Source: Haplomitrium mnioides (taxonomy: Eukaryota; Marchantiophyta; Haplomitriopsida; Calobryales). From it: 42,346 nt of DNA. A program made the translations under genes and the position numbers. Below the pieces are notes generated by a model that saw only the letters and a program-made list of their open reading frames with translations, was not told where the DNA came from and ran no database searches. This document shows, in pieces, positions 1 through 10,611 of the stretch (its first letter is position 1; each line of letters opens with the position of its first letter). Location: assembly GCA_049999725.1 (NCBI GenBank), contig JBNGIS010030165.1, positions 1-42,346 on the forward strand, written 5' to 3'.

Positions 1-93
1 CATCTCATAAAAGAACCTGAAACCCGTAAAAGTCAGCCTTTTCCTTCTGAAGAGCGGTGTTCGGAGGACAAGACCGGAAGGAGGGGGCTGACA
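1..93 (+). repeat. 3' tail of the 5' LTR of family D
   Basis: This copy matches 1627-1719 at 92 of 93 positions (T at 49 against C). It ends in CTGACA, an acceptable LTR end (…CA). Its left part lies outside the window, so the LTR length cannot be read here. Confidence 0.55.
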
Positions 94-104
94 TACATTT
101 TTTT

Positions 105-122
105 TGGCGCTAGAAGGAGGGC
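105..122 (+). other. Candidate primer-binding site of family D
   Basis: TGGCGCTAGAAGGAGGGC lies 11 bases inside the LTR end, after a run of eight T. A primer-binding site begins with TGG, complementary to the CCA end of a tRNA. I recall this motif inside plant LTR elements but cannot name the tRNA, so the assignment is tentative. Confidence 0.45.
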
Positions 123-781
123 GAATGGTTTGAAAAAACCCGAGACCAACCCAGAACCAAGTTATCATCTTTCCAACTCTCCATTCAGGGAATGGGCCAT
201 AACCGCACTAGAAGGAAAATGCGGGCTAAGTATGTGTCGGAATACTCTTCTGATAGTTCAAGTGTCGGTTTTGCATGAAATTTGTCTTGTTGGATAGAAA
301 ACGACAAGGTGCAGATGTTGGTGCCATTTTTAGACTGTGAATCTGGTAAGAATCTCACCTACGAGTCATGAAAAAAGGCGCGATGCACCTCTCGACCGTC
401 AGATAAGTGAAACAGGGACTTCCAAGGGAGGGCGGTGATGAATCGTCAAAGCTGGAGAGGAAACCAGCGCGGGGATAGACTACCTCGCTTCGAAGCGACG
501 GGGACTGTTTTTGGGTGCAAGGAAAGCAGCGAGATACGGAGGAGAGAGTTCTGGTGAGACCTTTGGTGCATTGGGTGGACTCGTGCAGGAATGCTATCAC
601 AGGGTGGAGGTGGACTGAGGGAGTGATGGGAATCGCTGGGCAGGAGGCTCTAGAGGCTCAGACTACTCAGGTGTACTCGCATGTGAAGGCAGGCCAGCAT
701 TTGGAGGTGGACCAACACGTAGAGGAGAGGAGGATTCTTTCAGTCTCTATTTCGTGAGGGGCAGCCAAGGGGGGGTCGTGG

Positions 782-1719
782 TGTCAGCTCAGCTTTGGTT
801 TGTGCAGGAGATCAGTCCCAGCAGCATTCGGAGAAGGTTGCTGGCGTTAAAATCTTGTGGAGTCAAGAGGGGAGTGGCTGTGTTAGTGCCCGCGCACTGG
901 AGAGAAGATCCCTTCGAAGCTCAAGGTGGAAAGGGTGGCCAGCAATCGAGAGGACTGTCTTCCAAAGGTGGAAGTTAAACAAGACCTCTTCTGATCCTGA
1001 GGAAGTCAAACAGGGCTTCTCGCGAGGGAAGGTAAAAAGACTATCTGGAAAAGGGTGCGTGAGTAGAGGGAGGACGTGTCACTGGAATCGTGAGTCTCAA
1101 GAGAAGGTTGGAATTGCTGGAATAAAGAGCAGGAGTGCAAGGGAGGCAGTGAAGATCGGATCTTGGGAGAAACAGAGGAGCTGCAGAGGAACGAGAGGAA
1201 TGGAGGGCTGAGAGGTCACGACTGTGTTGCGAGGATCAGCCCAAGGCAGAGGAATGCTGGCGGAGTGTGTGGTGTTGTGTATACAGGGTGTAGTTAGTTT
1301 TGTATTCTGTTTGTAATTACTGGGAAGACATTTCAGATCCAAAGTGAACAGGATTTCAGATCAGCAGGGGTCCAAGAATCAGAGTTAGAGGATAAGGCAG
1401 TAAGGGGGCAGATCCCCTGTATAATTCAGATATCAGGACTTGATCCTGCATTGTAAAACTTTGAGTCTGGATCCTATTTCGGATCCCTGAAATACACTTC
1501 GGAATCGGATCAGAGGTGCTTCTGTGGTGTGTGTGAATGTCTGAATAGATAGTGGAATAAGGAGAAAGGTCAAAAAGGTGAGAAAGAACACCCTTAAGGC
1601 CTGAAGTTGATAACTTGCAGCGGGGCCATCTCATAAAAGAACCTGAAACCCGTAAAAGTCAGCCTTTTCCTTCCGAAGAGCGGTGTTCGGAGGACAAGAC
1701 CGGAAGGAGGGGGCTGACA
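782..1719 (+). repeat. Proposed 3' LTR of family D
   Basis: The right end at 1719 is well defined by the repeat with 1-93. The left end is a guess: TGTCAGC at 782-788 is the inverted complement of the terminal GCTGACA, and it follows a purine-rich tract (AAGGGGGGG near 767-775) that could be the polypurine tract. The related module in C elements runs through this point with no break, which weakens the proposed left edge. Confidence 0.35.
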
Positions 1720-2734
1720 CGCTGCGCTGACTTTCGTCCATGATTGACCGCGGCTCAAACCCAAAGAATCCAACAAACAAGGGAGTCCTGATAATCCCTC
1801 AAACTCCTAAGTCCGAAATTGACGTTCCTTAGGGCGCCAATCGACGTTGTTTTCAATAGGGAAGCTTGACCGTAGCACTGACTTGGGGTTCTGAAGTTGA
1901 CCAATGGACTCTTCTGAACTTGCCACGTTTCCGAAGACGCCCTCGAACAACTTTGTGTTTGCCATGTTTCTGCACAATCTCTTAGACACCTCTAAGGCTG
2001 CCACGTCTCTGTAAAATCTCTTGAACATGTATGAGGACACCACTTTTCCGCTGAAGCCCATGGACACCTCCGTGGTTGCCACGTTTCCATAGAAGCCTGG
2101 TGAACCGTGAAGGAAGTGGTTTCGGACCCCAGTAGAACCCGTCAACGCTTGAGGAAGTAAAGCGTCCCCCGATCCTCGGCGTCGTCACTACTTACGAAGG
2201 TCATTGCCCCTCCTCTCAATTCTTGCTTCTAGCGTGCAGCATCTGAAAGCTTGTGCTGCAGCATTCCCCTTTCTTGCAGTCCCTTCCACTGATGTCGATC
2301 TTCGATCTCCACCCCGCGTCTCTAGTCCCTCATCCTTCTTCACTTCTGAGGTCGCCTTTCCTTCTTCTTCTCGGCTGATCGCATCTGGTAAGCGCTCTGT
2401 TTCCTCCCTGCTCTAGCCCTAATCCTTGCATTTCAGTGATGCTTACATGCTCCATTCCACTTCCTTCAAATTTTAGTGGTGCCTCCATTTGCTGGCTGTC
2501 GCAACTCCCTACTCCCACTCCGAAACGATCCCGCAAGCCCTTCTTCTATCAACCTCCCTTCCTTCCCCGCCAGGGCTCAATTCCACTCCTCTGATCCAGG
2601 CGATTGGCTCTTACTCGCTGATTGGATTTGATCCGCTGCTTCGGGGTACTTAAACACTTATGATAGAGGAATTGCCCCACTGCGACCTTCGATTCCACAA
2701 ATTCTTCCCTAGTACCTCATGTCACCGGTTGACA
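1720..2734 (-). repeat. LTR c0 of family C, right part
   Basis: The 3' half (plus direction) matches LTRs c1, c2 and c3. It has one unit of the 154-bp repeat starting near 1819, then a pyrimidine-rich stretch, the block GATCCGCTGCTTC near 2630, and the terminus CACCGGTTGACA at 2734. Reading on the minus strand the LTR starts TGTCAACCGGTG. The left part is cut off by the D insertion. The element is minus-strand, so this is the 3' LTR of the deleted copy to its right. Confidence 0.75.
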
Positions 2735-3063
2735 ACAAAGGATGTTGAGACGACCCCAAGATACTCCCTTGGCAGCCTCTCCCAAATTCAAGACAAATAG
2801 AATCCCCTTTAGCATCTCGTATCAATTCACCTCCTATTGCTGGTCCACTCGCAGAAATGAGTTGATATGGATCGCCCGAGCCTCTAGAGCTCCCGGCATA
2901 GCAATTCTTCATGCCCCTCCAATCCACCTCTACTAGCCCCATACACGAGTCCACTCACTTCACATGAAACTTCAATGGAATTCTTCCTTCCTTCTCTTCT
3001 TGTGTCTTCTTATCCCGAGATCGCTTGCGCGCTTCTAGTTTGCATACACACCAACCCACTCAA
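2735..3063 (-). pseudogene. Leader remnant of a deleted C element between LTRs c0 and c1
   Basis: Only 329 bases separate two C LTRs. They correspond to the region just inside the 5' LTR of other C copies (compare 6970-7299 and 29380-29696). A minus frame (2709-2954) shares the pattern D-W-R-G, G-S-S-x-G-S and L-I-S-A with the leader frame at 6925-7233, so the two are homologous. All of gag, pol and the polypurine tract are missing, and the LTR end at 2734 abuts the leader directly. The deletion may have happened by recombination inside an array of shared LTRs. Confidence 0.65.
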
Positions 3064-3264
3064 TGTCGCAACGCCCCAATCTATACCCCCCCACCCCCGT
3101 GCCCCGTTACCTGCATTCATGTTTCCCTTCGAAATGGCCGTATTTCTCGTTAGCCATAGGCTCTGGACACGGTGACACCTATCCAAACTATTTGCGGAAT
3201 GATCCAAGTTTAACAGTCAGCTTTGCAAATCACCGAGGTCTGTTCCAAAAGATTCCGCAGATAG

Positions 3265-3408
3265 GTCCAAAGTATTCTATGGAAAAGAGTCCAAAAAATT
3301 CCATGGAACCAAGTCCAAAGAATTCCACGGAACCGAGTCCAAAGAATTCCACGTAACGGAGTCCAAAGAATTCCACATAACCGAGTCCAAAGAATCCCTC
3401 GGACCCGA
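3265..3408. repeat. 24-bp minisatellite in LTR c1, six copies
   Basis: The unit is GTCCAAAGAATTCCACGGAA plus four bases. The GTCC word recurs at 3265, 3289, 3313, 3337, 3361 and 3385, always exactly 24 bases apart. Because 24 is a multiple of three, it makes a chance open frame with an eight-residue period, which should not be read as a gene. Confidence 0.95.
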
Positions 3409-3467
3409 TCCGAAGGATACTTCAATCTGGCAAGTCCGAAGAATCCCTCGGAGTGTTGAGTCCGGAG

Positions 3468-4040
3468 TTGACTTTTCTCCGCAGGGCGCTGTCTGATGTC
3501 GTCTTCAAAATGGAAGTTGGACCACCGCACTGACCTTGATCCGAAGTTGACCGTGGACCCGATCTAAAGGACTCCTCAGACTAGTGAGTCCAAAGGATCT
3601 CTCGGACTTCTGAGTTCGAGGTTGACTTTTCTTTGAAGAGCGTCGTTTGACGACATCTTCAAATTGGAAGTTGGACCTCCACGCTGACTTGGATCCGAAG
3701 TTTACTGTGGACCCGATCCGAAGGATTCCTCAGACTCGTGAGTCCAAAGAATCCCTTGGACTGCTAAGTCCAAAGTTAACATTTCCTCCGCAGGGCGCCG
3801 TTTGACGTCGTCTTTAAACTAGAAGTTAGACGACCACGCTGATGTGGATCTGAAGTTGACTGCAAACCCGATCCAAAGGATTCCTCGGACTAATGAGTCT
3901 GAAGAATCCCTCAGACTACTAGGTCTGAAGTTGACTTTTTCTCCGCAGGGCACCGTCCTACGCCACATTCCAGATGGAAGTTGGACCATCACCGGACCTT
4001 GAGTTCCGAGATTGCCCAACGGACTGCTTAGTCCGAAGTC
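3468..4040. repeat. 154-bp tandem repeat in LTR c1, three full units and a part
   Basis: Units begin with TTGACTTTTC or TTAACATTTC at 3468, 3622, 3776 and 3931, spaced 154, 154 and 155. Each unit holds a GGGCGCCGT-like block, a GGAAGTTGGACCACC-like block and a GAGTCCAAAGAATCC-like block. The fourth unit departs near 4000. The unit's own second half resembles the adjoining 24-mer, suggesting the short repeat arose from it. Confidence 0.93.
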
Positions 4041-4693
4041 AACCACAGAATGGGAGCCCGAACATGACTTGACCTGAAGGGACCGTGTTTGCATATTCCT
4101 TCGGAGACGCTTCTGACCTCCCCTTCTTTCGAAACTTTCTTCCAAGCCACCAAGAAATTTTTTCTAGAAGGCTGAAATGGATTCGGATCCTGATGAAGCC
4201 CATCAACATCGAGGGAAATAGAGCATCCCCTAATCTCCAGTGTCATCGCTACCTCACTAGGGTCGTCGCCTTCGCCCTTCTACTTCTTGTTGTTACCCCT
4301 TACGTGCTAGGCGCTTCTAATCTTCCTTGCTATGGATGCTTGTCACAACAGTTCGGGTACAACCCTCGCCTTCCTGTGGCCCCTCCCTTCTAGCGTCAAA
4401 TTTCTTTGAGTAATGCCCTTCTCCCCCGACCTTCTTCCTTTGGTCCCGTAACTTCCTCCTCTTCTGATAATACTTTCTCTTCCACCTCCTCACTCTGTAC
4501 CGCTGGTGAGCTTCCTTTCCCTCTTCATCATGGTCACTCCTCGGATCAAATAGTCTAGGCGATCAGTTCTTACTTACTAATATGAGTTGATCCGCTGCTT
4601 CCAGGGTACTTTAACACTTAAGAGTGGAGAATTGTTCTAATGTTGTTGCAAATTTATAGGAATCTTTGCTAGCACCTCATGCACCAGCTGATA

Positions 4694-5785
4694 TAAGTTC
4701 ACTTTTAAGTGTGAAGCGTTCCCACAAACAACTTCTTCTATTCCGCTCTGTTGGTTGGGTATCTAGAGGTGAACTCACGCAACAAAACTAACAACCGCTA
4801 AACACACTCGAAGAGTCACACTACCCCTATGCACACACCCCCTTCAACATCTTCCTAGAACCCATACAAAAGTTGCGCCTCCAAATTCTGGTTTGAGGTG
4901 GATACTGGATCTGCATGGCAACCTACCTTGCTGCCCTTCCATCTGGTTCGTGAGACCACCCTCAGACTTGAGACCACTCTGCTGGCCCTTCTCCCCTAGC
5001 CTTGAGGTACGCACATCACACACACACGAGGAACAAATGACCAAACAAGAACAAACATAAGTACGATACAAAGGGATTGTAAGAGTAAAACTATATACAA
5101 CATTGGTGGTGGTTGGGTTGCCTATTACAATTTCTTCTATGACAACAAGATCTTTGGAATGGCTTAAGGCGAGCTTCTTCTCCGGATTGTGATGAGGTTC
5201 ATCTTTCGATAAATTTTGGTCCTCCGAGCTACAACCTACTATTTGAGGTGGCCTTACATCCTCCACTTGAGGGAGTTCACCACCCCATTGAACTCTCTGG
5301 TTCAATGTTGCCCAACCTCATCCCTCCCTGCCCTCGATGAGTCACTTCGGACCCTTGGCCATTTGGGACTGCAACTGCTCATTTCTTTTGTCGCCCATCC
5401 CACCACTTGAGGAGGCCCTAACTCGACGACGCTAGACAATTTCTCATCATGATTGCCCCCGACCGGGTACACTGCCGTTAGCTCCTTTTTTTGCTCAGGT
5501 TCAAGGCTTGAAAAACATTGGTCTTCTAGCAGCTCCTCCTCTTGCAGGTGATGAGGTCCAATTGCGCACTCCCTTTGTGGCTCTAGTTGGGTACTCGCAT
5601 GGTCCCTTAACATGTTCGTAGATTTCTCTTCTTGTGGTTGTATCATGTGGAGCTAGGTGGGGTTTTCCATCTTGCATTCTTGAATCACTCCTGGGCAACC
5701 ACACTTCATTTGTAGCCTTCTTAGCCCTCTGCTCCTTCTTGCACTTGCCCTTCTTGTAAGACTTGGACTTTGATTTGGTCACCAC
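4694..5785 (-). pseudogene. Unrecognised internal region of C0 with decayed reading frames
   Basis: The first bases right of LTR c1 resemble the 3' end of C1 (shared GTGTGAAGCGT block at 4717 and 12100), which includes the decayed polypurine tract. From about 4844 to 5785 three overlapping minus frames are open (4844-5305, 5302-5646, 5501-5785). None resembles gag, protease, RT or integrase. They contain two related short segments, PPQIVG near 5235 and PPQVVGW near 5410, so a stretch may be duplicated. The lysine-rich frame at 5501-5785 follows the zinc knuckle and could be the basic tail of a gag or of a LINE ORF1 protein. Function is unknown. Confidence 0.4.
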
Positions 5786-6130
5786 TGGATAACAATCATC
5801 TCAGGCAGAGGTTTCCCTATCTATCCGTGTTGCTTCCTCTTCCCCATAATGAGAATGGATTTCAATTGGATAATCCAAATCCTGCCTCTATAATTCCACA
5901 CAGTTGGAAGAAACATGTCCAGGCTGACCACAATTCCAACACACCATAACAATGACTTTTGGTGGTTCGTTTGCAACCCATCCACCTAATTATCCAACTT
6001 GGGAGGTACATGTCCTTTTTTCTAGATTTGGCTTAATACTGGCAAGAAGGACCTTCATTACCTCTATCTTTGAACTCAGTTCTGCTAAGCAAGCTTCCCT
6101 CTCCTTGGTGTTGCATTCCTTCTTCAGGCC
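5786..6130 (-). pseudogene. Gag-like fragment with CCHC zinc knuckle
   Basis: On the minus strand, 5941 down to 5900 encodes CWNCGQPGHVSSNC, a C-x2-C-x4-H-x4-C nucleic-acid-binding knuckle typical of retrotransposon Gag or LINE ORF1 proteins. The upstream part (6130 to 5950) is a charged helical segment containing REACLAELSSKIEVMK, broken by a stop. A further stop follows three codons after the last cysteine. The fragment lies downstream of the C-element leader module, in the place of gag. I favour Gag, but a LINE ORF1 origin is possible because no capsid domain remains. Confidence 0.6.
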
Positions 6131-7294
6131 TTAACCTTCAAAGGTGCCATTTGGAAGGCAGGGGAGAACAAAACAAGGGAATAGGTTTTTTTTTGAGATG
6201 GCCCCGTTACAAGTTATCTCTTTGAGGCTTTAAGGAGTTCCTCTTCACCTTGCAAGCCTTTCCGCAGATCAACAATCACTTCATGAGCAATTCTGCTCAT
6301 TCATACTCAATGCCAAAATACACAGATACATGGACTAAGGTACTTTTGAGGTAATCTGGAGTATATATCAAGAGCCCAAATCTGGACTCAAATACCTTGT
6401 GTACAAGACAAAAGCATAATACAACATCCAAAATACCAAAGAACAATGTCAAAGCACCTGACTCCCCCTTCGCATGGCTGTCCCAGGGTCCAAATAGCTT
6501 AAATACTATTATGCTCTTAGTTTTAAGTGTTGCTTATAAAATACAAACAGAAATCAAATCTAGCTAATACACACATACATAAATACATACACACATGTAT
6601 TGCATTCCACCAAAATTGTATGCCACATAGAACCATAGGGACTAGCCTTCTGAGCATACTCCTCTCCTCATCAACTCATAAAATCCCAATCTTCCTTCAA
6701 CCTCCCACGCACACACTTCTTCGAGATAGTTTTTCAACTTCCCTTGCAAGAAGCCTTAGATTTACTTCCTTTTAAGGCTTGGAAGAGGATTTCTTTAACT
6801 TCCACCTCTGGAAGATAGTCCTCTCGACTGTTGGCTACACACTCCACCTCGAACCTCGAATAGATCTTCTCCGCAGTGTGCGGGCACTACTGCAGCCGCT
6901 CTCTTCTTTGCTCCACTTGAAACATTAGACCAGAACACACTCTGAGTGTCTTTGGGATTGATGCTCCTGCACGGATGATGCTAAGACGACCCCAAGATCC
7001 CCCTTGGCAGCCTCCCCCAAATTCAAGATAAATAGAATCTCCTTTAGTTTCACGAATCGATTCACCTCCACTATTGATCCACCCGCAGAAATGAGTTCAC
7101 TTGGATCATCCGAGCCACTAGAGCTCCCCACCAAACGATTCTCAACACCCCTCCAGTCCATCTCCATCCCTACTAGCCTCCTATACGAGTCCACTCGCCT
7201 CACGTAAATCTTCACTAGGATACTTTCTTCCATACCTCGTTGCGTCTTCTTGTCCCGAGATCGCTTGCACGTCTCTAGTTTGCATACATACCAA
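6131..7294 (-). other. Leader module of C0 element (shared 1.1-kb region)
   Basis: This stretch is collinear with 28560-29690 on the same strand and with about 515-1640 on the opposite strand. Landmarks are GAGATGGCCCCG near 6197, GAAGATAGTCCTCTCGACTG near 6812 and GACCCCAAGATCCCCCTTGG near 6988. It lies between the 5' LTR (c2) and the gag-like fragment. It is mostly non-coding except for the frame at 6925-7233. It may be a true long leader or the relic of an old D insertion carried by all C copies. Confidence 0.65.
6925..7233 (-). CDS. Leader reading frame of family C, about 102 codons, unknown function
   Basis: The frame starts with MEESILVKIYVRR; an upstream extension to 7407 is not credible because it runs into the inserted B LTR. 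It has no domain I recognise, no signal peptide and no membrane segment. A homologous frame is open in the remnant at 2709-2954 with the same D-W-R-G, G-S-S and L-I-S-A positions, so it was probably coding in the ancestral element. In family D (plus strand, near 610) the matching tryptophan codon has become TGA. It lies about 60 bases inside the LTR, before gag, so it could be an upstream frame or the start of an extended Gag. Confidence 0.35.
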   Translation of the reverse strand: MEESILVKIYVRRVDSYRRLVGMEMDWRGVENRLVGSSSGSDDPSELISAGGSIVEVNRFVKLKEILFILNLGEAAKGDLGVVLASSVQEHQSQRHSECVLV

Positions 7295-7299
7295 CCCGT

Positions 7300-10200
7300 T
7301 GTTGTAGCACAGCAATGGCACTCCAACCCTGAAAAGAACAACCCAAGATTGAACCACGCAAAATCTATATAGAAATCTGCTCCTAATTCACTTTTACCAA
7401 CTTTCAAGATTCTTTATAGAGTTCTTAAACTACACTCTATCAGTTCAGAGATGGACCTCTCTCCACTCTAGGACTGACAAACTTTCTCTACCAAACCAAA
7501 CGCATAAACTACTACTACTACTTACTATCATAGAACAAAAGCCAAGAATTACTCAAACTGTATGTCTGACACTTCTAGGATAAGAAAGCTGTTGTACAGA
7601 CTGATTTTTAACAGAAGCTGAATCAGAGAAATTCCCAAGCAACCAGTTACCCAACCTACTTGAAACTCTCAAACCAACACTCTAGTTCCTACCTTCATTA
7701 CAACACCTCACTTCCCTCAAACTAGATATTCAAGCCACTCCAACCCAATATATCCCAAAGCTTGATGTTGAGAACTCAACTATGGAACGACCCTCCTCAT
7801 CTCACATCCACTTGCTGTTCCTCCAACCACCCACTACTATGTTTGCTTGTAAAATGCCCACCTAGTCCCTAGGCACACATAAATCTAGCACTCCTTGCTC
7901 TATTTCAACCCACCAACCAGTATCCACTGCCTGATTGATCACAGAAGGTTCTCTCCTTAAGAATTTAACAATCTAACACACTTACAAAAATCTTGAGTAG
8001 AACAAAACTAAAATCAGATTTGCTACCACCAAACACCCCACAGATCACAAGCTGAAACCCAAAATCCAGACCCACCAACAAAAGACACTCAAGCAACTCC
8101 TTACATGCTCTTCCCTGATGCAACCTGATTGATTTCTTCAACTGGAACCTACAGAACACTTGTCACCAGAACCTAATTTCAATTCATTGTCCCATACAAA
8201 TACTGCTCCTTCCAATTTCTGCAATTTCTCCAAGAACAAGGGAAAAACCTCACACAAACAGCAATTGATCTTGATTCCTTGAAGCACAGAAATTGTACAA
8301 TGAGACTAACCAACAAAACATGAACTCGCCAATAGGCTTGTACCAGCTCTTGTGCTCAACTAACAATAACAGTCATCTTAATTCCAAATCAAACTAACTT
8401 GCTTCTCTACACGCTAACTTATTTACACTAAGTTTACAATAAGAACTAACAACTCACATGTCTTCTTAAACTAAATAACACTCTTTCACTAACTTACACA
8501 GACTTCACTCGCCATAAGAACAAATTACTAATGATTGTTCTTATACTAATTTTCAAACTTTCACTAACTCTTCTGTTTCCTCTCCCTTCAATTCGAATTT
8601 TTCAAATTCCTCCAAATAATCGTTTCGCCCTTTCGAACTTTCGAACTTTTGGTTCGACTTCCACATCGAAACCACAATAAATCATTGATTCGCCATTTAA
8701 CTTCTCTCCTCTTGCACCTTTACTTTTTGCATAAAATACTGATAAGTCACCGTTTCATATATCACTCTTTCGCTTCATCGCCATTTCGCTAATCATTCTT
8801 CTCTCGATCTCCTCGGAAAGTAACCTTCCTAACCGGTGCTCCCCACTTTGTAATCCCGATCGGAACCAAATAAACCAGGAACTCCACTTCGGATCCTCAC
8901 ATGGACATTCAACGTAAACCCTCTTAACCGTGGTGTCCCACCTCAGAAAACAAATCGAAACCCCATTAACTGGGGTTCCTCACATAGGAAGGCGACTTTC
9001 CGAAGCCTTCTTTGGACCACAGACTTTTCATGGAAATTCTTTCCGCTCATTTCCAATTCGTTCTTATCCCTTTAAAATTTTCAATTCCTTCCGATTATAG
9101 CAAAAATTCCGTTGGCCGATCACTCCCTCACAACCGATCAATCCTCGCTCAACATTTTCCACAACATTTCCCGCATCGAGCTCTTATGCACAACCATTCT
9201 TCCCTTCAATTTGTAAAGCTCTTCTCCATTTCAATTCCCTTTTCTTCAATTTCTGCAGCACCGAGGTTTGATCAATTCTCCCCAGCACAACATTCACTTG
9301 ATTCCTTTCGAATCAATTCCTTCACTTGAATCAGTTGCAGACCAATCATTCAATTTAAGTAACAATTTTTGTTGTTCGATTTAACCACATTTGATTCCGT
9401 AGAGAAGGAAGTCTTCACAACAGTCCGATTGATCCTCCTTTTCCTTCATCCTTTGATTCCAGTTTCTTCAATTTCAAATCCTTCATTCAAATCAAGTCCC
9501 CCTTCATTCTTTGTCATTCACCAAGCCTCTTTCAAATCAATTTTGCAATAGGGAAGCCTTGCAGCATCTCCTTCAAATCAATCACAACCTTCACTAAATT
9601 TGCGGAGCTTACATAGATCAGATTGTAGCATTCCTCTTCATTTTTCCATTCGTATACAGATCCCATCATCATTCGAATCATTCACATTTTATCAAGCACA
9701 ACTGCAATTTGACACAACCTCTTAGAGAAGAAAACCTTTCCTTCAATTCAATCTCCTCAATCAGACAGATCATAAGGAATCTTCCTGCAGATCGTTCCTT
9801 GCTCTAAAGATCAATCTCCACTTTACTTCCTCATCTTTGGATTACCATTTCACTCCAAACACTCGTTGCTCTTGCTCACAAACACTTCGTAATAGGTGAC
9901 CTTCCCCAATCACCTCCAAATATCTCATAAGTCTTCTGTTATAAGTCAGAAGCACTATATAAACATTTGACACTAATTACCTTTTGAGAGGCAGCCCCAC
10001 ATGGGTGTAAGGCCATCGCTTATTCTGCCCGTGAACGGATCTAGTTCAGGGCACTAGCTTCCTTCCTTCAACACAACTCGACTGGCTCTTGGGCAAGTTG
10101 TCCACCAACACTAGAATAACATATAGAAATAAATTGATAGGGGTTGGCTAGCCCTCATCAATTAGATTAGTTTTACCAAAACTTTTTTTTTTCCTTCTTT

Positions 10201-10406
10201 CCACTGAAAAGGACATCACTTCTTCATCACTTAGCCCTCTCTCCTTGGCCAATGATATCCAAAATATTCCTCTAACCATTACATCTTACAATTCTACACT
10301 CATTAATTCAAAAACTGAAGCTTTAGCATTTCCTTCTTACTCCACCACGTCGAAAAGAACTTGTTCGAGCTACTTCTGATTCTATGTTAGCAACCGTGCT
10401 CCCACA
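7300..10406 (-). mobile_element. Solo LTR of family B (3.1 kb), minus orientation
   Basis: The left edge TGTTGTAGCACAGC matches TGTCATAGCACAGC at 16152. The right edge GTGCTCCCACA matches ATGCTCTCACA of other B LTRs. No internal sequence is present, so it is a solo LTR left by recombination between two LTRs. Flanks CCCGT (7295-7299) and TCCAT (10407-10411) look like a decayed 5-bp target duplication with two transitions. It landed four bases from the end of LTR c2, splitting leader from LTR. A TATA-like word on the minus strand lies near 9955-9962. The 3.1 kb hold no gene; apparent frames are chance. Confidence 0.85.
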
Positions 10407-10611
10407 TCCATTCAATGCCGCAGCCCCTTGATCTATATCCCCTATGCCTCTGCCTCTGCGTGTCCATTCCATTCGAAAAGGTCATCTTTCCTTTTAGCCA
10501 TGGGTTCCAAACGCAGCGATACTTGTCCCGACTATTTGCAGAATGATCCAAGTTTAACGGTTTAGTTCCGAGGTTCCAGGGGTTTGGTTCAAATTTTTCC
10601 TTGGACTCGGA

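Larger units (their letters stand above)
1..1719 (+). mobile_element. Family D element (LTR-type, non-autonomous, 5' end outside window)
   Basis: Positions 1-93 and 1627-1719 are the same sequence with one difference, both ending in GGGGGCTGACA. Twelve bases after the first copy is a T-run and TGGCGCTAGAAGGAGGGC, which looks like a primer-binding site just inside a 5' LTR. This suggests a plus-strand element with a 5' LTR ending at 93, a short internal part, and a 3' LTR ending at 1719. The internal part codes for no recognisable protein; a 28-codon frame begins at 192 (basic start, serine-rich end). From about 515 to 1640 it matches the leader region of the C elements on the other strand (7290-6190 and 29690-28590). 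The DNA right of 1719 is C-type LTR, so D sits inside LTR c0. The alternative is a simple 1626-bp tandem duplication. Confidence 0.5.
3064..4693 (-). repeat. LTR c1 of family C (1630 bp)
   Basis: The left edge TGTCGCAACGCCCC matches TGCCGCAGCCCC at 10416 and TGTCGCAGCACG at 29697. The right edge CACCAGCTGATA matches CACCGACTGACA at 12084, with the expected CA decayed to TA. It carries two tandem arrays described separately. It acts as the 5' LTR of the small remnant on its left and as the 3' LTR of the C0 internal region on its right. Confidence 0.85.

Noticed and set aside
1097-2145. Minus-strand frames of 60-112 codons at 1.1-2.1 kb
   Set aside because: They cross D and c0 LTR DNA, match no family and are not conserved in sister copies.
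3063-3356. Plus-strand frame with repeated EPSPKNST protein
   Set aside because: The period is the 24-bp LTR minisatellite, a multiple of three; it lies in LTR c1 and has no start context or domain.
3265-3408. Possible CRISPR-like repeat array
   Set aside because: Repeats are head to tail with no spacers and sit inside a plant LTR.
8800-9560. Plus-strand frames in the 9.0-9.6 kb region
   Set aside because: They fall inside a solo B LTR and are not open in other B LTRs.
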